Part shown: positions 28,903-33,034 of the stretch, in pieces
How positions within the stretch are numbered: position 1 is the first letter of the stretch
How the letters are laid out: the number at the start of each line of letters is the position of its first letter
Source of the DNA: Mycobacterium uberis
GTDB taxonomy: Bacteria; Actinomycetota; Actinomycetes; Mycobacteriales; Mycobacteriaceae
Direction: 5' to 3'
NCBI RefSeq assembly: GCF_003408705.1
Contig: NZ_QAYL01000030.1
Coordinates: 1 to 33,034 of the forward strand
DNA length: 33,034 nucleotides
Made by a program: the position numbers and the translations under genes
Notes under the pieces: model-generated
Seen by the model: the letters and a program-made list of their open reading frames with translations, nothing else
Told to the model about the DNA's origin: nothing
The model's database searches: none

Positions 28903-29771
28903 TCGGCTGCCTCGATTCCTGCGAATAAATCGTGCTCCGGCAGCCGGATAGGGACCCGCGAACGGGCCAACTCAAACTCCTCGGTCGGCCATAACCGCTG
29001 TTGCCAGGAAATCGGCGCGACGAAAAACTCGGCTTTGGGGTCAATCTGGGTAGCGTGCGCCCGCAACGCATCGTCTCGCTGGCTGAAATACTCTGAGCAC
29101 TCGACCCGAGTTGTAACCCGGGACTCAAACGGGTCGTGCGTAGGATCCCACTGCGCGAGCCATTCGTCAAACGGGCTTTCTTGACCATGCTTTACAAATT
29201 CGTCGTGCAGCAGCTGTATCCGCGCCCGCAGAAAACCGTGGTTATAGTATAGTTTGGATACTGTCCACGGTTCGCCGGTATCCGGGAAACGCCGATAATC
29301 GCAAGCCGCCTCATAGGCATTGACCGAAACCTGGTGGCAACGAATGTGGTCAGGATGCGGGTAGCCGCCATTCTCGTCGTAGGTGGTCATCACGTGCGGA
29401 CGGAACTCGCGTATAACTCGCACCAGCGCCTCGGTGCACACTTCCAGAGGCACCAGCGCAAAGCAGTCTTCGGGCAGCGGGGGCGGCGAGTCGCCCTTGG
29501 GTAGGCCAGAGTCGATGAAGCCCAGCCACGCGTGCTCCACACCGAGGATCTCGGCTGCCTTCGCCATCTCGTCGCGGCGGATTTCGGCGATATGTCCATG
29601 TACATCGGGCAGGTCCATCGCCGGGTTGAGAATCTCACCGCGCTCGCCGCCGGTCAACGTCACCACCAACACCCGATGGCCCTCGTTGGCGTAGTGGGCG
29701 AGAGTGGCAGCGCCCTTGCTGGACTCATCGTCAGGGTGGGCGTGTACCGCCATCAACCGCAGTTCGCTCAC
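28899..29771 (-). CDS. mca: mycothiol S-conjugate amidase
   Basis: Zinc-dependent amidase that cleaves mycothiol adducts of electrophiles to a mercapturic acid (exported) and GlcN-inositol (recycled); the actinobacterial detoxification step. The protein has 290 residues. The zinc ligands are visible as H12 and D15 in HAHPDDE and H142 in [12 protein letters not shown]. The conserved [13 protein letters not shown] and [15 protein letters not shown] blocks are intact. I chose the GTG at 29769-29771 because AAGGGAG lies about 5 nt upstream and the N-terminus then equals M. tuberculosis Rv1082; an open frame continues nine codons further. It is the first gene of a unit with the Rv1083-like gene (GTGA overlap), and divergent from the dead DUF4307 gene. 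Confidence 0.97.
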   Translation of the reverse strand: MSELRLMAVHAHPDDESSKGAATLAHYANEGHRVLVVTLTGGERGEILNPAMDLPDVHGHIAEIRRDEMAKAAEILGVEHAWLGFIDSGLPKGDSPPPLPEDCFALVPLEVCTEALVRVIREFRPHVMTTYDENGGYPHPDHIRCHQVSVNAYEAACDYRRFPDTGEPWTVSKLYYNHGFLRARIQLLHDEFVKHGQESPFDEWLAQWDPTHDPFESRVTTRVECSEYFSQRDDALRAHATQIDPKAEFFVAPISWQQRLWPTEEFELARSRVPIRLPEHDLFAGIEAAE

Positions 29772-29969
29772 ATGCTCCCTTGTCCATTCGCCGGTCAACC
29801 GCCTGAGCCTACAATTTCACTTCTCGATCGCTACATCTTGTCGGCCAGAGGTACAGCGGCCGACAAGCCGCTCAATGAACCGCGCCAACCACGATGCGTA
29901 GCATATAAAGACATTGATGTGAGGAAACCTATCGCTTGCGGAGGAAAGTTGAGGGGGAAAGCGGCACAG

Positions 29970-30416
29970 ATGAACCACGCTCCCATCCCACTGCCCGAGA
30001 CCCGTTACTGACATCCCCGACTGTCCGCCAGATCACGGCGCCGTGGCGTCATCGCCCTCGCCGTGGTGGCCGTCACTGCCGGCACCGCCGTCGCTATCAT
30101 CAGCTACCAACGGTTCGGCACCAGTGACGTGGCGGATTCGCTGGTCCGCTACCAAGTGATCGATGACAAGACGGTGTCGGTGACAATCAGCGTGACGCGC
30201 TCCGACCAGTCCCGTCCGGTAGATTACATTGCACAGGTTTAGTCTAAAACGACAGCGACACAGATAGGCTGCGGTGTCGGTCATGCCATCCGAGGCGGCC
30301 ATAGTGCAGATGACGACGGTGAAATCCGCCCGACCACCGGTAATGGCCGATCTCTATGGCTGCGGCACCGATGTACCAAGGTACCTGGGCTCAGCCTCAC
30401 TGAACGACAAATGCTA
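29970..30416 (+). pseudogene. DUF4307 membrane protein remnant (Rv1081c-like)
   Basis: An ATG at 29970 with a purine-rich leader opens MNHAPIPLPETRY. Codon 14 is TGA (30009-30011), where a glycine codon (GGA) would continue the family's RYGxRRLS. The same frame then reads RRGVIALAVVAVTAGTAVAI as a membrane helix and SYQRFGTSDVADSLVRYQVI, DDKTVSVTISVTRSDQSRP, until TAG at 30240. After a frameshift, [20 protein letters not shown] and [11 protein letters not shown] continue to about 30416. The order matches DUF4307 proteins such as M. tuberculosis Rv1081c: single-span, unknown function. Few lesions, so inactivation looks relatively recent. Confidence 0.85.
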
Positions 30417-30623
30417 ACCGGTGAATATGACCTCACCAGCTGTTTTCGCGGTGGTAACATGAGTAAATGCACGGTTCCTACTGGGATCGTGTATTGCTGC
30501 ATGGATAGCCGTGAACGGAACGAGGCAGCGACACACGGGGATGGCCTGGATACTTCCCGGGCAGCGGGGGATCAAATACTTACGCGGATACGCAGAGCCG
30601 AGAATACTAAGGAGCGCGACGAA

Positions 30624-31118
30624 ATGACGGATACTCAGGTGACCTGGTTGACCCAGGAGTCACATAACCGACTCAAAGCCGAGCTCGACCAGTTGATCGC
30701 GAACCGTCCGGTCATCGCCGCGGAAATTAACGACCGCCGCGAAGAAGGTGACCTGCGCGAGAACGGCGGATATCACGCTGCCCGCGAGGAGCAGGGCCAG
30801 CAGGAAGCGCGCATTCGCCAGCTACAGGACCTGCTCAACAACGCGAAAGTGGGCGAAGCACCCAAGCAGTCCGGCGTGGCGCTGCCCGGCTCGGTAGTCA
30901 AAGTCTACTACAACGGCAACAAGTCCGATACCGAGACATTCCTCATCGCCACTCGCCAGGAGAGCATTAACGGCGGCAAGCTTGAGGTGTACTCGCCAAA
31001 CTCACCATTGGGTGGCGCCCTGATCGACGCCAAGGTGGGTGAGACTCGCAGCTACACTGTGCCCAACGGCAACACCGTGCAAGTCACGTTGGTCAGCGCT
31101 GAGCCTTACCACTCATAA
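30624..31118 (+). CDS. greA: transcription elongation factor GreA
   Basis: Binds the secondary channel of RNA polymerase and stimulates cleavage of backtracked RNA. The protein has 164 residues, the standard length. The N-terminal coiled coil spans about 10-75, with the acidic tip segment [19 protein letters not shown] positioned to reach the active site. The C-terminal FKBP-like domain ([19 protein letters not shown] to [19 protein letters not shown]) is intact. I chose the ATG at 30624 with AAGGAG at 30609-30614. The frame is open 71 codons further upstream but that part has random composition and runs through the decayed DUF4307 tail. It corresponds to Rv1080c and is convergent with metB. 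Confidence 0.97.
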   Translation: MTDTQVTWLTQESHNRLKAELDQLIANRPVIAAEINDRREEGDLRENGGYHAAREEQGQQEARIRQLQDLLNNAKVGEAPKQSGVALPGSVVKVYYNGNKSDTETFLIATRQESINGGKLEVYSPNSPLGGALIDAKVGETRSYTVPNGNTVQVTLVSAEPYHS

Positions 31119-31168
31119 TTACCGCGAGTGTGAATCCTGCAATGGTCCGGCGTGCCGTGTCACCGATT

Positions 31169-32350
31169 TCACAGTCGGGGCAGTTGGCTTAGCGCCTGCT
31201 CGAGGTCACCCAGCAGGTCGTCAACGTCCTCAATACCGACCGAAAGCCGCACCAAGTCGTCGGGGACTGCTAACTTCGACCCGGCTGTCGATGCGTGCGT
31301 CATCGCGCTGGGATGCTCGATGAGTGACTCGACCCCACCCAAGGATTCAGCCAAGATAAACACCTTGGTGTGGGCGCACAGATCCTCAGCAGCTTGTCGG
31401 CCTGCTTGCATCCGCAACGAAACCATACCGCCGAAGCCGCGCATCTGTCGTGCGGCAATCTCATGCCCAGGATGGCTGGGCAAGCCGGGATATAGCACGG
31501 CGCACACCGAGGGATGCTCGGCCAGGAATTCCGCTACCGCAATGGCATTTTCGCTATGCCGCTGCATCCGCAACACTAACGTCTTCAAGCCACGCATCGT
31601 CAGGTACGCGTCGAACGAGCTTGGCACCGCGCCAGCTCCGTTCTGCAGGAAACCGAAAGCCTGGTCTAGCCCTTCGTCGTTGGTGACTAGCGCACCGCCC
31701 ACCACGTCGGAGTGGCCACCAATGTACTTGGTGGTCGAGTGCAGCACGACGTCCGCCCCCAGCGTAAGTGGCTGCTGCAGCGCGGGCGACGCAAAGGTGT
31801 TATCCACCAAAACCTTTGCCGAGTGCTTTATGCCTGATTCGCCGATACCGCTGATATCGGCGATAGACAGCAACGGATTGGTTGGTGTTTCCACCCATAT
31901 CAACCGGGTCCGTGGTGTGATCGCGGCACGGACCGCATCCAAGTCAGATAACGGCACCGGCGTGTAGTCAATGTTCCACTGAGTGAAGACCTTGTCGATC
32001 AGCCGAAAGGTGCCGCCGTAGGCATCATCCGGTATGACCACGTGGTCCCCCGGCCGCAGCATTGCCCGCAAGGCGCAGTCGCTAGCGGCCATCCCGGAAC
32101 TGAAGGCCCGCGCAAAGGCGCCCTCTTCCACCGCAGCCAAGGATGCCTCTAAGGCGGCGCGAGTCGGATTGCTGGTGCGAGCGTACTCGAATCCGCCGCG
32201 CAACCCGCCGACGCCATCTTGGGCAAACGTACTGCTGGCATAAATCGGCGCGTTTACTGCCCCGGTTGCCGGATCCGGGCGATAGCCAACATGGATAGCT
32301 TTAGTGGCTAGTCCGGTGATGCCGTGGTACCCCTGGTGATCTTCACTCAT
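31169..32350 (-). CDS. metB: cystathionine gamma-synthase
   Basis: PLP enzyme of the trans-sulfuration route that condenses an activated homoserine with cysteine to cystathionine, on the way to methionine; related gamma-family lyases cannot be excluded by sequence alone. The protein has 393 residues. Landmarks are YARTSNPTRAALE, SSGMAAS (phosphate contacts), DDAYGGTFR, VDNTFASPALQQP (PLP Asp region), the Schiff-base lysine K208 in HSTTKYIGGHSD, and the C-terminal FILAESLGGVESLIEHP. The ATG at 32348-32350 is preferred; a TTG two codons upstream is possible. It corresponds to Rv1079. pra lies 79 bp upstream on the same strand, and an imperfect 8-9 bp stem (31129-31136 with 31165-31173) lies at the convergent end with greA. 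Confidence 0.95.
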   Translation of the reverse strand: MSEDHQGYHGITGLATKAIHVGYRPDPATGAVNAPIYASSTFAQDGVGGLRGGFEYARTSNPTRAALEASLAAVEEGAFARAFSSGMAASDCALRAMLRPGDHVVIPDDAYGGTFRLIDKVFTQWNIDYTPVPLSDLDAVRAAITPRTRLIWVETPTNPLLSIADISGIGESGIKHSAKVLVDNTFASPALQQPLTLGADVVLHSTTKYIGGHSDVVGGALVTNDEGLDQAFGFLQNGAGAVPSSFDAYLTMRGLKTLVLRMQRHSENAIAVAEFLAEHPSVCAVLYPGLPSHPGHEIAARQMRGFGGMVSLRMQAGRQAAEDLCAHTKVFILAESLGGVESLIEHPSAMTHASTAGSKLAVPDDLVRLSVGIEDVDDLLGDLEQALSQLPRL

Positions 32351-32429
32351 CGACAATCAGCCTAAGCGATGGCCGCTGCGGTCAGCGGTTACGGGCGCGC
32401 CGGCTAGCGTACCAAGTGGCAGCGCTGTG

Positions 32430-33034
32430 TCAGATCGGCAGACACACTGTCGTCATGATCTTGTCAGCCAGGGTTTGCCGTTTGGCGTCCCAAAGCGGGA
32501 ATAAGAACCCGATGTAACAGATGATTGCATCGACGAAGTGCGCAAGCTGGTGCACCACCGACATCCCGAAACCGATTGGCTGTCCAGTGATCTCACTGAC
32601 CATTTTGAATTTCATCACCGTCTTGCCGATGCTAGAGCCGGTGGTGCCCTGGCGGTAGCCGTAATTCCAGACCAGGTAAGCTATCGCCACCGGCCATGCG
32701 AGCCAGAACGCCAACATGCCTATGCCGGTGGGCTGGGTGGCGCAGTACTGGTTGACGTTGTACTGCGTGATATCGGTGACACACGCCTCTTGTTTCGTAA
32801 GCGTCTGAGTCAACATGCCAACGCCAAGCACAACCGCGGCCGGAATGTTGTCGATGATGTAAGCCAGTACCCGGGTGCTCCAGGATGTATAGGCCTCCTT
32901 AGGCAGTGTGCGGATCACCGGTCCAGGTGGAGGCGGCGCATACCCACCACCAGACGGCGGAGGCGGGGGATACCCACCACCAGACGGCGGAGGCGGGGGA
33001 TACCCACCACCAGACGGCGGAGGCGGGGGATACC
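32430..33034 (-). CDS. pra: proline-rich antigen Pra (36-kDa antigen), 5' end beyond the window
   Basis: Partial gene. The visible C-terminal ~160 residues form an RDD-type membrane domain: helices around VLAYIIDNIPAAVVLGVGML, GIGMLAFWLAWPVAIAYLVW and FVDAIICYIGFLFPLW, with NYGYRQGTTGSSIGKTVMKFK and DAKRQTLADKIMTTV as conserved RDD blocks. Before it, the frame continues to the window edge as a proline-rich repeat region: three exact copies of a 10-residue unit PPPPPSGGGY, then APPPPGPV. The GTG at 32916-32918 is internal, not the start. The product corresponds to M. tuberculosis Rv1078 and the leprosy 36-kDa proline-rich antigen, a membrane protein recognised by patient sera. The role in the cell is unknown. 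Many scattered differences from the M. leprae version I remember point to M. lepromatosis. Confidence 0.95.
   Translation of the reverse strand, partial: YPPPPPSGGGYPPPPPSGGGYPPPPPSGGGYAPPPPGPVIRTLPKEAYTSWSTRVLAYIIDNIPAAVVLGVGMLTQTLTKQEACVTDITQYNVNQYCATQPTGIGMLAFWLAWPVAIAYLVWNYGYRQGTTGSSIGKTVMKFKMVSEITGQPIGFGMSVVHQLAHFVDAIICYIGFLFPLWDAKRQTLADKIMTTVCLPI
32941..33034. repeat. 30-bp perfect tandem repeat encoding the Pra proline repeats
   Basis: Three identical 30-bp units occupy 32941-32970, 32971-33000 and 33001-33030, followed by the first 4 bases of a fourth. Each encodes ten residues (five prolines, Ser, three Gly, Tyr) in the pra frame. A diverged partial unit lies at 32919-32940. The array continues past the window edge, so copy number is unknown. 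Confidence 0.97.

Noticed and set aside
30411..30623. 71-codon N-terminal extension of greA
   Set aside because: It overlaps the DUF4307 remnant tail; the ATG at 30624 has AAGGAG and gives the standard 164-residue GreA.
32941..33034. CRISPR array
   Set aside because: The 30-bp units are directly adjacent with no spacers and are in frame in pra; it is a coding tandem repeat.

Overview
The window is chromosomal DNA of a leprosy bacillus. Intact genes encode proteins very close to Mycobacterium tuberculosis Rv1078-Rv1112 in the same relative order (inverted here). They are separated by long stretches of decayed, low-coding sequence with recognisable corpses of genes that are intact in M. tuberculosis. 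That mixture is the signature of Mycobacterium leprae and M. lepromatosis. Compared with the M. leprae Pra and MetB proteins as I remember them, the products here differ at many scattered positions while sharing leprosy-specific stretches, so I favour M. lepromatosis. This is from memory and unverified.

Layout. 1-5021 is a gene desert with an ISL3-type transposase remnant, one intact 98-residue orphan ORF (1724-2020) and a dead PE gene. 5022-11877 holds ychF, an Rv1111c-like membrane protein, ispH (isoprenoid precursors), an Rv1109c-like lipid-droplet protein, xseA-xseB (exonuclease VII, overlapping) and an Rv1106c-like 3-beta-hydroxysteroid dehydrogenase. 11878-13019 is decayed and includes a DUF4245 (Rv1100-like) corpse. 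13020-15521 is the glpX-fum operon (gluconeogenesis and TCA cycle). 15522-17108 is decayed. 17109-21713 carries, all leftward, an Rv1096-like polysaccharide deacetylase, phoH2, desA2 and glyA; coaA diverges from glyA. 22846-23178 is a small intact membrane protein. 23179-24951 is decayed, with an IS256-type remnant and a fragmented membrane protein. 24952-25740 is the short-chain Z-farnesyl diphosphate synthase. 25882-28592 contains two convergent corpses (Rv1085c hemolysin III and the Rv1084 thioredoxin-domain protein) that still share a tandem-hairpin terminator. 28597-29771 has the Rv1083-like protein and mca (mycothiol S-conjugate amidase), translationally coupled. 29970-30416 is a dead DUF4307 gene (Rv1081c). 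The window ends with greA, metB and the 5'-truncated proline-rich antigen gene pra, which has perfect 30-bp repeats at the window edge.

Functionally this is a surviving housekeeping core: isoprenoid and CoA supply, one-carbon metabolism, gluconeogenesis, thiol detoxification, transcript cleavage and cell-envelope work. I see no CRISPR array, prophage, tRNA or rRNA, and no convincing undescribed multi-gene system. The most distinctive unexplained structures are two long perfect inverted repeats (21 bp at 19399-19446 and 26 bp at 24351-24406) and the few small ORFs that stayed open inside decayed DNA.
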